A DNA stretch of 64,000 bases from Planktosalinus sp963977065 (GCA_963977065.1 CAXBNF010000004.1:90937-154936); one strand, 5' to 3'. Shown: positions 24,111-32,469, counted from the first letter of the stretch. Notes: generated by a model from the letters alone, not told the origin. Numbers and translations: made by a program.

Positions 24111-24134
24111 ACGATCACGTTTAAAAAAACGCAA

Positions 24135-24548
24135 TCAACCTAGTAGTGAACGAACAATCTGCCTGTACTTATTTTGAATACCCTCAGTAAAAGCTGATTT
24201 ATCTTGAATCATTGCCGAAACGCCATTTTGTAGTTGTAGATTTTCACTACTCCATAAAACGATTTCAGTAATTATTGGAGCGATAGCAATCCCTTTCTCA
24301 GTTAATAAATAGATGTTTTCTTTATTATTATCTGGTAATTTCCTTTTTGTGAGCAATTCATTTTCCTCTAACCATTTCAATCTTGAAGACAATATACCTG
24401 GTGCAATTTTTTCGGAAGAATTTGAAAAATCTTTAAACGTTTTCTTGCCTTGAACTAACATATCTCTAATGATCAAAAGCGACCATTTGTCACCTAAAAT
24501 ATCTAAAGTGCAAGCTATGGGACAATCAGACCTAAAATTATTTTTCAT
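24135..24548 (-). CDS. HxlR-family transcriptional regulator
   Basis: This 137-aa winged-helix protein has the family signature CPIACTLDILGDKWSLLIIRDML (Cys at about residue 9), the recognition region FKDFSNSSEKIAPGILSSRLKWLEENELL and a wing YLLTEKGIAIAPII. HxlR proteins usually act as dimers that sense electrophiles, oxidants or small metabolites through the N-terminal Cys. The gene is divergent from a six-gene membrane-protein operon with only 79 bp between starts. A 25-bp inverted repeat in that gap is a good operator candidate. It probably represses both itself and the operon. Confidence 0.87.
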   Translation of the reverse strand: MKNNFRSDCPIACTLDILGDKWSLLIIRDMLVQGKKTFKDFSNSSEKIAPGILSSRLKWLEENELLTKRKLPDNNKENIYLLTEKGIAIAPIITEIVLWSSENLQLQNGVSAMIQDKSAFTEGIQNKYRQIVRSLLG

Positions 24549-24587
24549 ATTTTTACTATTGTTTTAGTAGTAATAAAATATTTTACT

Positions 24588-24615
24588 TACTTTTGCTACT
24601 TATTTAATAGCAAAA
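24588..24615 (+). promoter_or_regulatory. Operator and -7 box between HxlR gene and the divergent operon
   Basis: TTTTGCTA and TAGCAAAA form a perfect 8-bp inverted repeat with a 9-bp spacer (24591-24615). A TACTTTTG box (24588-24595), matching TAnnTTTG, overlaps its left arm, so a bound regulator would block the promoter of the operon starting at 24628. A related half (AGTAGTAA) lies further left at about 24566-24573. Confidence 0.6.
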
Positions 24616-24627
24616 TTAAGTAAAATA

Positions 24628-25071
24628 ATGGATACATTATCATTTTCAGACTTTAAAAGGGAAACCAAAAATACACGCATTGGTATTTGGGCAAGTATCG
24701 TGTCAGCAGTAATGCTTATTGGAATTGGTATTTTTTGGGTGGCTCATCCTGCTGCTGCAGAAGGTTCATTTTCCATAGTTCCGGATTCTGCTGCTGCCAT
24801 TCGGTTTGCAAAAATCACGGCCATTTTTAAAGCGATTGGCGATTTTCTGCCACCCATTTTTGTTCTGTTGGCCATCCGCTTTCGTCAATTTAAGTTGGCA
24901 GGTTATTTCCATTTGATCACTCTATTGTTAGTAATTGTGGTGGATATGTTTGTTTGGGGCAGCTTTGTTCCCAACGCAGCTGCAATAGATATTCTACAAC
25001 ATATACCCTTTGCAATTCCCATCATTATTGCGGCTTATTGCTTTCTGAAATCAAACCCCAAACACCTATAA
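24628..25071 (+). CDS. Hypothetical four-helix membrane protein, 147 aa
   Basis: Hydrophobic segments lie at about residues 19-40, 62-85, 90-110 and 118-140. Between the first two is AHPAAAEGSFSIVPDSAAAIRFAKI. The fold resembles the DUF4267/DUF4345-like small membrane proteins common behind HxlR or TetR regulators. No catalytic motif is visible. It is the first gene of an operon controlled by the divergent regulator. The next gene starts 3 bp after its stop. The role is unknown. Confidence 0.72.
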   Translation: MDTLSFSDFKRETKNTRIGIWASIVSAVMLIGIGIFWVAHPAAAEGSFSIVPDSAAAIRFAKITAIFKAIGDFLPPIFVLLAIRFRQFKLAGYFHLITLLLVIVVDMFVWGSFVPNAAAIDILQHIPFAIPIIIAAYCFLKSNPKHL

Positions 25072-25073
25072 CT

Positions 25074-25442
25074 ATGCTTTTATTTATTCGTATTTTCTTG
25101 GTACTATTTGGCTTAATCGCTGCTGCTACAGGTTTTATGGGCACCACAGCTAAATACAATCCTGCTATTATGGATGCAATGACCGATAACAACCATCGCT
25201 ATGTTGCGGCGATTTGGATGGCTACTTCACTTGCGTTTTTCTATGTAGCCTGGAATCCTTCAGAAACAGCTTTATTTCGCTTTTTGATGGTTGCTCTTTT
25301 CATTGGTGGTGTGGTTAGAGCAGCTGCCTTAGTCAATTATCCGACGACTCCATTTCTCATTTTTCTTATTGCCATAGAATTGATTCCACCTGTTTTGATG
25401 CTATGGTTTCATACTAAACTACTTAATTCAGGTTCACTTTAA
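25074..25442 (+). CDS. DUF4345-like membrane protein, 122 aa
   Basis: I use the ATG at 25074 just after the previous stop; the longer frame starting at 24954 lies within the upstream gene and is not supported. The sequence LIRIFLVLFGLIAAATGFMG then DNNHRYVAAIWMATSLAFFYVAW is typical of DUF4345 (about four helices, His-Arg-Tyr near the second helix). The family is functionally uncharacterised. Co-transcription with both neighbours is likely from the tight spacing (3 bp and 15 bp). Confidence 0.75.
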   Translation: MLLFIRIFLVLFGLIAAATGFMGTTAKYNPAIMDAMTDNNHRYVAAIWMATSLAFFYVAWNPSETALFRFLMVALFIGGVVRAAALVNYPTTPFLIFLIAIELIPPVLMLWFHTKLLNSGSL

Positions 25443-25456
25443 AAAATATTTTCAGA

Positions 25457-26221
25457 ATGAAACAAACAAAACAAACTGTACTGATTACTGGCGGTGGTTC
25501 AGGTATCGGACTTGCTTTAGCCAAAAAGTTTTTGGATAACGATAATACCGTTATCATCACAGGAAGAAATCTTTCAAAATTGGAAAGAGTGAAAGAAGAA
25601 ATTCCCAAAATTCATATTTTTCAAAGCGATGTTACTGATGACGCAGAAGTAAGAATGTTGGCAGACGATATAGAGCAACAATTTGGCCACATCGATGTGT
25701 TGATAAACAATGCTGGAATTATGCTTCTTGTAGATGCGGGAAATGAAGACAACGACTTGAAAAAACAAATGCAAGAAATAGAAATCAACTACAATTCACC
25801 GATTCGGGTTTTGCATTATTTCCTTCCACTACTCAAGAAAAGTAAAAATGCGGTGTTAGTCAATGTGTCATCTGGCTTGGCGTATGTTCCTTTTGCACAG
25901 GCACCGGTGTATTCGGGTACTAAATCGGCTGTGCACTTTTGGACACTAAGTATTCGTCCGCAATTAAAACCGCACGGAATCAAAGTGATTGAATTATTAC
26001 CACCTGTAGTAAAAACGGAGATATTTGATGGTATTGAAGTAAGCGAGGCGGATTTCAAACCCATTCTTCCTCAACAATTAGCCGATATTTTTTGGAAAGA
26101 TTATATAAAAGGTAAAGAAGAAATTACACCCGGAATGTCCAAGCAACTTAAATTTATGAGCAGATTGGCTCCAAAATTTATCTTTAATCAAATGAATAAA
26201 GACGCTATTCCAAAAAAATGA
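25457..26221 (+). CDS. Short-chain dehydrogenase/reductase (DltE/YdfG-type)
   Basis: This classical SDR of 254 aa has TGGGSGIGLALAKKF for cofactor binding (about residues 10-24), LINNAGIML (about 84-92), catalytic Ser in VNVSSGLAYV and YSGTKSA carrying the Tyr-x-x-x-Lys pair (about 152-156). TGRN after the second strand suggests NADP preference. It would oxidise or reduce a small alcohol or carbonyl compound in the cytoplasm. Its place inside an operon of membrane proteins under an HxlR regulator hints at a stress-inducible detoxification module. That is inference. Confidence 0.87.
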   Translation: MKQTKQTVLITGGGSGIGLALAKKFLDNDNTVIITGRNLSKLERVKEEIPKIHIFQSDVTDDAEVRMLADDIEQQFGHIDVLINNAGIMLLVDAGNEDNDLKKQMQEIEINYNSPIRVLHYFLPLLKKSKNAVLVNVSSGLAYVPFAQAPVYSGTKSAVHFWTLSIRPQLKPHGIKVIELLPPVVKTEIFDGIEVSEADFKPILPQQLADIFWKDYIKGKEEITPGMSKQLKFMSRLAPKFIFNQMNKDAIPKK

Positions 26222-26231
26222 AAAGCTGAAA

Positions 26232-26945
26232 ATGAACGATTTTATAACATTCGACACACTCATCATTAGTTTACCACTTTTGGTGACTCTTTTCTACTCG
26301 TTTTATTTATTAAAAATGGGCAGGAATCAGCCTGAATTGAGCACTGTTTCTAAACGAACAGTTGTATTTTTATGGGTCTGGTTTTTATCTGCTTTAGCCA
26401 TTGCTTATTTTCGGGTGTTCGCACACGCTGTTTCTTTTGACAAAGGAGATCTAATGACATTCTCTATCTACATATCGCTCCTTTCGTTTGGACCCATCGT
26501 TGCCTTGTTAGCGACAAAACTATCAGACACATTTAGCAAACTGCTTGCAGCGATACCTGCATACGTTTTAGTCGCTTCGCAGATCATTCGGTTGGGTGGT
26601 TATGCTTATTGGGAAGCCTACAAAGCTGGTGAAATCCCTTTTATTTTGGGTTTATCCATTGCAGGTTTGGACGTGTTTCTTGCACTTTGCACGCCATTTC
26701 TAGCCTATGCCCTGTACAAAAACTACCATTGGGCTGCTCGTGCAACCTTAGTTTGGGCATTTCTCGGAATATTTGATGTACTCAACGCTGCTGTTCAAAT
26801 GAGTATGGGCTTTTTTGGAATTGGGGGAATGAGTGCTGCTGCTATACATCTTCCATTATCAAACCTTATTGAACTGTATCAAGTCGGAATTGGCATCATT
26901 ATTCACATCCTTTTAATAAATAGATTTATAAACAAAAAGTTCTAA
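26232..26945 (+). CDS. Hypothetical seven-helix membrane protein, 237 aa
   Basis: There are seven hydrophobic segments, starting at about residues 10, 43, 77, 104, 134, 165 and 209. Repeated AARATLVWAFLGIFDVLNAAVQ (about 173-194) resembles PLVWVFNIFGITDLLLAF in the last gene of the operon, so these two may be related. No catalytic or transporter signature is visible. It starts 10 bp after the SDR gene and ends 1 bp before the next gene, a tightly packed operon. Confidence 0.68.
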   Translation: MNDFITFDTLIISLPLLVTLFYSFYLLKMGRNQPELSTVSKRTVVFLWVWFLSALAIAYFRVFAHAVSFDKGDLMTFSIYISLLSFGPIVALLATKLSDTFSKLLAAIPAYVLVASQIIRLGGYAYWEAYKAGEIPFILGLSIAGLDVFLALCTPFLAYALYKNYHWAARATLVWAFLGIFDVLNAAVQMSMGFFGIGGMSAAAIHLPLSNLIELYQVGIGIIIHILLINRFINKKF

Positions 26946-26946
26946 A

Positions 26947-27408
26947 ATGAAACAATCCGTATCAATCATCGCCATCATTGGCATTGGAGCATTTGCCGGG
27001 AATATGCTCAACATCGGCTTAAGTCACGCAATGTACTGGCAGACGCTGGAACCAATTGAATTTATGCGGTTTTTTGCAATCGATTTCCCTCTGCTATTAG
27101 TTCCAACAGCATTAACGCTTTTACCTGCTTGGTTAGGAAGTCTTTTTGTGTTTTTGAAAAGTAACAAAAAAACGGAAAGCGGTAAATTTTGGAGAATTGC
27201 TTTTTGGGGGTTAACGCTCACGATTATTCAGACTTCCATTTATCATTTGCCGATGAATTTAGATTTTATGGCGCTAAAATATGATGCTTTAACGGCAACA
27301 AGTAAACTAAGAGGGTGGATTATTTCGCATTGGATAAGAATAGTTATTACCATAATTTCAGGCATTTATGCCATCAAAGGTTTTCAAAAATCAACACCAA
27401 CTAATTAA
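26947..27408 (+). CDS. Hypothetical small membrane protein, 153 aa
   Basis: Four hydrophobic segments (about residues 5-25, 45-70, 85-105 and 128-145) with TWSHAMYW-like polar residues between helices (GLSHAMYWQTL). It resembles the DUF1772-type membrane proteins in size and in a conserved His/Trp-bearing loop, but I cannot confirm the family. It lies in the HxlR-linked operon, 1 bp after the preceding stop. Confidence 0.62.
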   Translation: MKQSVSIIAIIGIGAFAGNMLNIGLSHAMYWQTLEPIEFMRFFAIDFPLLLVPTALTLLPAWLGSLFVFLKSNKKTESGKFWRIAFWGLTLTIIQTSIYHLPMNLDFMALKYDALTATSKLRGWIISHWIRIVITIISGIYAIKGFQKSTPTN

Positions 27409-27415
27409 AACAAAT

Positions 27416-27913
27416 ATGGACAATTTTACAATTATCAATCTACAAGCCCTTACGGGAACGATCGCACTTATTCTAGCCTTCAAATGGTGGATTCAACCTC
27501 GATTAGCCAATTTATCTATCTATGATGCCTTATTACCATTTGTTTTTTTTAATGCCTTTAGATACTTAGGTTTATCTTTTATGGCAAAAGAGCAGTTTTA
27601 TGACGGTTTTCCTGCCGAGTTCCTTACTCAGGTTGGTATTTGGGATTTTGCAACAGCTGTTTTGGCACTTATCACAGCTTTTGCTTTAAAAATCAAATGG
27701 AAATTTGCCATTCCGTTGGTTTGGGTTTTCAATATATTTGGGATTACTGATTTGCTACTAGCATTTCCAAAATTCTTTTCACTAAGACTTTATGACTATA
27801 ACTTAGGCTTTATTTGGTTGATGTTTGTAACCTATGGATTGGCGGCTTTATTGAGTCATATTTATATTTTCTACCGACTTCTTAAAACCAAACGAGATAA
27901 AATAATTGCTTAA
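27416..27913 (+). CDS. Hypothetical membrane protein, 165 aa, last gene of the operon
   Basis: I use the ATG at 27416 (MDNFTIINLQALTG); the frame upstream overlaps the previous gene. Four or five helices are present (about residues 8-28, 38-55, 72-95, 100-122 and 133-155). The KFAIPLVWVFNIFGITDLLLAF segment resembles part of the protein at 26232. After the stop, 27914-27997 contains a weak AT-rich leader for the next gene and no obvious terminator. Confidence 0.65.
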   Translation: MDNFTIINLQALTGTIALILAFKWWIQPRLANLSIYDALLPFVFFNAFRYLGLSFMAKEQFYDGFPAEFLTQVGIWDFATAVLALITAFALKIKWKFAIPLVWVFNIFGITDLLLAFPKFFSLRLYDYNLGFIWLMFVTYGLAALLSHIYIFYRLLKTKRDKIIA

Positions 27914-27997
27914 AAAATGAAACGTTCAATAAAAAAAGACGTAAATTCAAACTTTAAAGTCTAACAATAAAAACCAAACCATCAAAATTTTACAAGT

Positions 27998-29014
27998 ATG
28001 AACAACATACTTAGAAATGTAGTTGTGATTGTTCTTCTTTTTCTGCTGCAATCATTACAGGCACAAAGAAGGACACAGGCAATACAATCCACACATGTCT
28101 CGTCCGGCACACAATTTACACCGGTGACGCAGTCATTCATAGAAAACACGGTCAATAAGCTTGGTATAGAATTAGGCCAGACATTAGCACAGGCTAAAAA
28201 GAGCATTGAAAATAATGGTGGTGAAGTACTTTGGATGGGAAGTCCCGACTCAAATTTTACACTTACAAGAAAAGAACTTCAACGTGGAAAGGAAAAATAC
28301 TTTCGCTATGTGGTTCACTCAATAAGCAGTGATGTTAAAAGCACATCTATGGTTCAAACACTGCCCAACACTGCTCAGGATATAACAATGTTTTTGGACG
28401 TTTATCCAAAATCAAAAGACAATTTTAAAGACCCTGAGAATCTGGTTATTTACCGAATTGAAACAAGCTTAATGTTTCAGCCAACACAACACCAAATGAC
28501 TTATCTAAAAATTGAACCAGTTCAAATATCCTATGTCGATTTCCATGGTGTCATGGAAAAACAAGGACATTCACTTTACCAATCAGGAGGCGGGTTTTTG
28601 GTTTATAAAAAAGATGGTGGAAAAAGTATAGATATTGGTGACTTAACTTCAGCTCGCAGGGTTTGGAAAAGAAATATTCCCACAAAATCACCTTGTACCA
28701 ATCTGCTGACATTAGCAGATAAATTCCCCGTGACGGCTTCCGGTATGATTAACGCTATGGCAGAGCCCGGAGCAGATGGTCGTCCTGTCATTAACTTCAA
28801 ACCCTGGGGAGCAACCATTGATAACTATCAAGGAGAAGGTGCATTTCAAACTTATAATGACTGCGGGAGTGCCACGCTTTTGCAAATTTCTCAAATAGAT
28901 AACCCTAAAAACTCAGAAAAACCACTCTTAAACACTGTAATAATGACCTATCAAAACGCCGCGCTTATCAATGAGGCATTTGAAGGATTTTATAATTCGC
29001 TTTATAAAAATTAA
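27998..29014 (+). CDS. Hypothetical secreted protein, 338 aa
   Basis: A signal peptide (about residues 1-22, ending LQSLQAQ) is followed by a soluble protein with no recognised motif. Visible features are a long helix with LGIELGQTLAQAKKSIENNGGEVLWMG, a beta-rich middle (MFLDVYPKSKDNF; VIYRIETSLMFQP) and two or three Cys residues, in KSPCTNLL and NDCGSATLLQ. The cleavage and Cys content suit a periplasmic or outer-membrane-associated protein. It is transcribed in the same direction as the membrane-protein operon but 84 bp away. Function is unknown. Confidence 0.68.
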   Translation: MNNILRNVVVIVLLFLLQSLQAQRRTQAIQSTHVSSGTQFTPVTQSFIENTVNKLGIELGQTLAQAKKSIENNGGEVLWMGSPDSNFTLTRKELQRGKEKYFRYVVHSISSDVKSTSMVQTLPNTAQDITMFLDVYPKSKDNFKDPENLVIYRIETSLMFQPTQHQMTYLKIEPVQISYVDFHGVMEKQGHSLYQSGGGFLVYKKDGGKSIDIGDLTSARRVWKRNIPTKSPCTNLLTLADKFPVTASGMINAMAEPGADGRPVINFKPWGATIDNYQGEGAFQTYNDCGSATLLQISQIDNPKNSEKPLLNTVIMTYQNAALINEAFEGFYNSLYKN

Positions 29015-29089
29015 AAGACCATGTCCTGAGTTATTGCTTCTTATGGTTTAACATTCATAATCACTAAAAAACAAACGCATTTTCAATCG

Positions 29090-29491
29090 TCACTCCTCAA
29101 CAAACCCCATACTCAAAGAATTCACACAATACCGTTGTCCGGTTGGGGTGGGGCCATCGTTAAAAACATGTCCCAGATGACTGCCACAATTGGCACAAAG
29201 AATTTCTGTGCGTAACATGCCATAGCTCGTGTCTTTGATATATTCAATACTTCCTTCTACAGATTGGTCAAAAGCCGGCCAGCCACAGCCACTGTCAAAT
29301 TTAGCCTCGCTTTCAAACAGCAAGGCTTGACAGGCGGCACAATGATACCGGCCTTTTTCATTGTGAATGTTGTAAGTACCGGTAAAAGGGCGTTCCGTGC
29401 CTTTTTTACGTAGAATTTGGTATTTTTCTTCTCCCAGCAACTCCAGCCATTCGGCCTCAGTTTTTTGAATGGGATACGTCTTGGAATCCAT
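29090..29491 (-). CDS. msrB: Peptide-methionine (R)-S-oxide reductase MsrB, cytoplasmic
   Basis: This 133-aa protein has the SelR/MsrB fold with zinc-binding CxxC pairs (YHCAACQ and ILCANCGSHLGH), substrate residues GCGWPAFD, and the catalytic Cys in RYCVNSLSMGF near the C-terminus. It reduces methionine-R-sulfoxide in proteins. No signal peptide is present, so it acts in the cytoplasm. It lies 4 bp downstream of a second MsrB gene encoding a lipoprotein, giving a two-compartment pair in one operon. Confidence 0.9.
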   Translation of the reverse strand: MDSKTYPIQKTEAEWLELLGEEKYQILRKKGTERPFTGTYNIHNEKGRYHCAACQALLFESEAKFDSGCGWPAFDQSVEGSIEYIKDTSYGMLRTEILCANCGSHLGHVFNDGPTPTGQRYCVNSLSMGFVEE

Positions 29492-29495
29492 TAGC

Positions 29496-29978
29496 TTAGT
29501 TTTTGGGTTTAAAACTCAGTGCAGCCCCGTTGATACAATGTCTCTTTCCGGTGGTATTTTGAGGGCCATCATCAAAAAGGTGCCCCAGATGACTTCCGCA
29601 ATTGGCACATTTTAACTCGGTGCGGGCAACACCAATTTTATAATCGACATCCAGCTCAAGGTTTTCATTGACTCCACGGTCAAAGGAAGGCCAACCGGTA
29701 CCCGAATCAAATTTGTGCTCACTTTCATACAGCACCACATCACAGGCTTTGCAGTGGTATGTACCCGGCTCATAGATTTTATCCAGCGGACTCGTAAAAG
29801 CGCGCTCCGTGCCGGCTTGTCGCAGGACGTAGTATTCGAGTTCGCTTAACTGCGCTTTCCATTCGGCATCTGTTTTAACAACAGCATATGAGGTCTCTTT
29901 TTCAGTTTCAGTTTGGGCTTTGCTGTTACAGCTCCATAGACTGATTGCCAAAAGGCAAAGGGTGATTTTTGATGTCAT
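29496..29978 (-). CDS. msrB: MsrB domain lipoprotein (methionine-R-sulfoxide reductase)
   Basis: A lipoprotein signal (LLAISLWSCNSKA) anchors an MsrB domain. Zinc motifs are YHCKACD and LKCANCGSHLGH, substrate-site GTGWPSFD, and catalytic Cys RHCINGAAL. It would repair oxidised methionines in periplasmic or envelope proteins. The domain differs enough from the downstream cytoplasmic copy to be an old duplication. The source of electrons for an extracytoplasmic MsrB is not encoded nearby. Confidence 0.9.
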   Translation of the reverse strand: MTSKITLCLLAISLWSCNSKAQTETEKETSYAVVKTDAEWKAQLSELEYYVLRQAGTERAFTSPLDKIYEPGTYHCKACDVVLYESEHKFDSGTGWPSFDRGVNENLELDVDYKIGVARTELKCANCGSHLGHLFDDGPQNTTGKRHCINGAALSFKPKN

Positions 29979-30073
29979 AACGCTTTTTTTAACGAATTTA
30001 ATTGATATACATACGATTTAAAAGCGCCCGGGGTTCTTTTAACTTAAATTTAGTGTTCTCTATGAGGTCTCAT

Positions 30074-30107
30074 AAAAAACCTCCCAATGAATTAACATCA
30101 GGAGGTT
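30074..30107 (-). terminator. Intrinsic terminator for the lipoprotein gene at 30131
   Basis: Read on the minus strand, AACCTCC and GGGAGGTT form a stem with a TGATGTTAATTCATT loop, followed by TTTTTTA. It follows the stop of the 30131-30628 gene by about 25 bp. Confidence 0.75.
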
Positions 30108-30130
30108 AAAGAATAAATACTTGGTAATTC

Positions 30131-30628
30131 TTAATCCAGATTAAGTGCATTCATCACAGCATTGTAATCACTTATATCAATGCCCGATCTGGTGGCAAAA
30201 TCCGAAGGAACTACTACAAACCGAAAGGTCTGGTTTTGGGTAAAGTTTGAAGGGACTGTAGATAAATCAAAATTGCCATCAATCTGAAGCATGATGTCAA
30301 AAAAGGTATGATTATAAACATATTGGATAATATCCCCATTGTCTAAGAAAAAGTTTTGAGGAATCAAACTCCACAAATCAACATTATCAGGCAATTGCCC
30401 TTCCAATCGATACACCAAGATCGCATCAGATTCAAACACTTCAATAGAGGTTGGAATAGTTATCAATGATTCCTGAAGTCCGTTTTGATTATTAAACTGA
30501 AAATTAACCGTGCGTTCAAACGTCTGTCCCAGTATATTGATACCATCAAATCCCGGAGGTCCTTGTGGCCCTTCACAAGCAGTGAATAAAAAGAAGACAG
30601 TTCCTAAAGTAAATATGAGCTTTTTCAT
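30131..30628 (-). CDS. Lipoprotein with a short collagen-like segment
   Basis: A lipoprotein signal ends at FTACEGPQGP. Directly after the Cys are three or four Gly-X-Y triplets (GPQGPPGFDG). The remaining ~130 residues form a beta-rich domain beginning ILGQTFERTVNFQFNNQ. This GPxGPxG-after-lipobox layout is frequent in Flavobacteriia but has no assigned role; the triplets are too few for a stable triple helix. The gene is single, with its own terminator. Expected location is the outer membrane or cell surface. Confidence 0.7.
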   Translation of the reverse strand: MKKLIFTLGTVFFLFTACEGPQGPPGFDGINILGQTFERTVNFQFNNQNGLQESLITIPTSIEVFESDAILVYRLEGQLPDNVDLWSLIPQNFFLDNGDIIQYVYNHTFFDIMLQIDGNFDLSTVPSNFTQNQTFRFVVVPSDFATRSGIDISDYNAVMNALNLD

Positions 30629-30838
30629 AATAGATGTTTTTGATTTTTATAACTTAAACAAATTGCGTACCGAAAATTTTTAGATAGCCAAAATAGGAAC
30701 AATTTTTGATTGAAGTAGGTAAATAAGTCACAATTTTATTAAGTGACTTTTATTTAACAAAAGTTACTAAATAATATAAAAAATCAAGTACTAAAAATAA
30801 AGTTTTTGTATTTTTACAAAGGCAGTAAAAAAAACACT
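30629..30838 (+). promoter_or_regulatory. Divergent promoter region between the lipoprotein and M48 genes
   Basis: AT-rich gap of 210 bp between divergent starts. Repeated AAGTxACT-like words (AAGTCAC, AAGTGAC, AAGTTAC) occur near 30720-30770 and might be regulatory. No clear -33/-7 pair is assigned. Confidence 0.3.
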
Positions 30839-31660
30839 ATGAAAACGAAACGCTTTTTCACACTCTCAATGATGATGGTCTTGCTCATTGCCTGTACCAC
30901 AAATCCTTTTACCGGTAAAAGCACGCTGGCTCTGGTGCCAAACTCTCAGATATTACCTATGGCTTTTCAGCAATACAACCAGTTTTTATCTGATAATAAG
31001 GTAATTAAAGGCACTGCAGAAGCCCAGATGATTAAAAATGTGGGGCAAAAGATTGCCACTGCCTCAGAGCGCTGGCTCAATGCAAACGGATATCAAGGCT
31101 ACCTCAGTGAGTATCAATGGGAGTTCAATCTGGTAGAAGATGAAGCTGTGAACGCCTGGTGTATGCCGGGAGGCAAAATTGTATTTTATACAGGCATTTT
31201 GCCGGTTGCAAATACCGAGGCTCGCGTAGCAGCCATTATGGGACATGAAGTGGCACACGCCCTTGCCAATCACGGTCAGCAACGTATGAGTGCCGGGCAA
31301 TTACAACAAATTGGTGCCGTTGCCGGTAACATCGCTTTGGCCAATGATCCCGAAAATCAGGCATTGTTTAACACAGCCTATGGTGTGGGTTCCTCGGTGG
31401 GCGTGATGCTTCCCTTTAGCAGAAGCCATGAAACCGAAGCTGATAAAATTGGCTTGACATTAATGGCCATCGCAGGTTATGAACCCGCTGAAGCTGCCGA
31501 ACTATGGCGCAGAATGCAACAACAGAGCGGTGGTGCCGCGCCACCTGAATTCCTGAGTACACACCCTGCAAGCCAAACACGCATCAACAACATACTATCC
31601 TGGGTAGAAGAATCAAAAGCAGAAGCACGCAAGTTTGGAGTGACTACTTTTAAAAAGTAA
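30839..31660 (+). CDS. M48-family metallopeptidase lipoprotein
   Basis: I place the start at the ATG at 30839, where a lipoprotein signal begins (MMVLLIACTTNPF). The M48 zinc motif is GHEVAHALANHG (His136, Glu137, His140), and a third ligand is in SHETEADKIGL (about residue 200). The GTTNPFTGKSTLAL-like opening and WNFNLVEDEAVNAWCMPGGK-like segment match the YcaL/LoiP-type small periplasmic peptidases. It would degrade misfolded envelope proteins. Codons from 31484 to the stop occur again almost unchanged at 32251-32427, beyond a gene-free element, together with the gene's likely original terminator at 32470. The gene itself is intact. Confidence 0.87.
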   Translation: MKTKRFFTLSMMMVLLIACTTNPFTGKSTLALVPNSQILPMAFQQYNQFLSDNKVIKGTAEAQMIKNVGQKIATASERWLNANGYQGYLSEYQWEFNLVEDEAVNAWCMPGGKIVFYTGILPVANTEARVAAIMGHEVAHALANHGQQRMSAGQLQQIGAVAGNIALANDPENQALFNTAYGVGSSVGVMLPFSRSHETEADKIGLTLMAIAGYEPAEAAELWRRMQQQSGGAAPPEFLSTHPASQTRINNILSWVEESKAEARKFGVTTFKK

Positions 31661-31668
31661 CAAAAAAA
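31484..31668 (+). repeat. Direct duplication, copy A: 3' end of the M48 gene
   Basis: This 185-bp stretch ends 8 bp past the stop codon and is repeated with the same length at 32251-32435. Differences cluster in the first 25 bp and are all synonymous (GCT/GCA, GCC/GCA, CTA/TTG); the following 160 bp look identical. Confidence 0.9.
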
Positions 31669-32250
31669 TAACCGGACTTTGTGAAAGGGAGAGTGGGAGC
31701 AAAGGTTTCAGGCTCTTTTAATTTGATCTTCACTATTTTAATGAACTAAAAATTTTAAAAGCAATTCCAAAATTAAACCCGGCCTAAGAAAAATAACCGT
31801 AAAGAATTTTGTAAAATGAGCCGTTAAGCATTTTCTTCTGTTTGAGCCGGCAAAATTGGAGTTTAAAAAACGTTTTAGAGTTTAATAAGATTGGTTAATT
31901 ATCTTAAAATTCTTTCGGGCGAGTTAAGAAAATGTAGGCTTATTTTGCAAAATTTAGGCTATTTTTCTTAAGCCTAGATTTTTTTGTTTCTTTTTTCATC
32001 GATGGAAATCGACGAAGGAGATTCACGAAAACCTATAAAAAACAATACAGGGTCTTGAGTAAAAAAGAAAAGAAAGTAAATGGAATATCCGGAGTATTAA
32101 AAATAATCCAACATATACTTAACACTACCTAATTTTCATTTTACAAAAAATTAATACACCTTCATTTTTACGCCGCAGCGAACGAAATTTTTAGGAACGC
32201 TTTCGTCAGCCTAGGTCCCGCACCTGTTGCGGGATTTGGTTCTACGTCAT
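31669..32250 (+). mobile_element. Gene-free element inserted after the M48 gene, copy 1
   Basis: About 580 bp without an ORF. It shares long stretches with 35314-35993, in the same order: GGCCTAAGAAAAATAACCG, a repeated CCGTTAAGMATTTT, CTTCTGTTTGAGCCGGCAAA, GGCGAGTTAAGAAAATKTAG, TTCTTMAGCCTAGA, CGAACGAAATTTTTAGGAAC and finally CCCGCACCTGTTGCGGGATT, a terminator-like hairpin. Both copies sit directly downstream of a stop codon and are flanked by a duplication of the preceding gene end. No transposase is present. Confidence 0.7.
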
Positions 32251-32435
32251 CCCGCTGAAGCAGCAGAATTGTGGCGCAGAATGCAACAACAGAGCGGTGG
32301 TGCCGCGCCACCTGAATTCCTGAGTACACACCCTGCAAGCCAAACACGCATCAACAACATACTATCCTGGGTAGAAGAATCAAAAGCAGAAGCACGCAAG
32401 TTTGGAGTGACTACTTTTAAAAAGTAACAAAAAAA
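32251..32435 (+). pseudogene. Duplicated 3' fragment of the M48 peptidase gene, copy B
   Basis: The fragment encodes the last 58 residues of the peptidase (from PAEAAELWRRMQQQ to KFGVTTFKK) in frame to a TAA. No ATG of its own is supported. The sequence after it (TTTTAGGAGCTGCC hairpin) looks like the original 3' flank of the peptidase gene, implying that the element entered just behind the stop codon and duplicated the gene end. Confidence 0.85.
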
Positions 32436-32469
32436 CAAGCTGATTCATCAACTTATTTTTTATTTTAGG

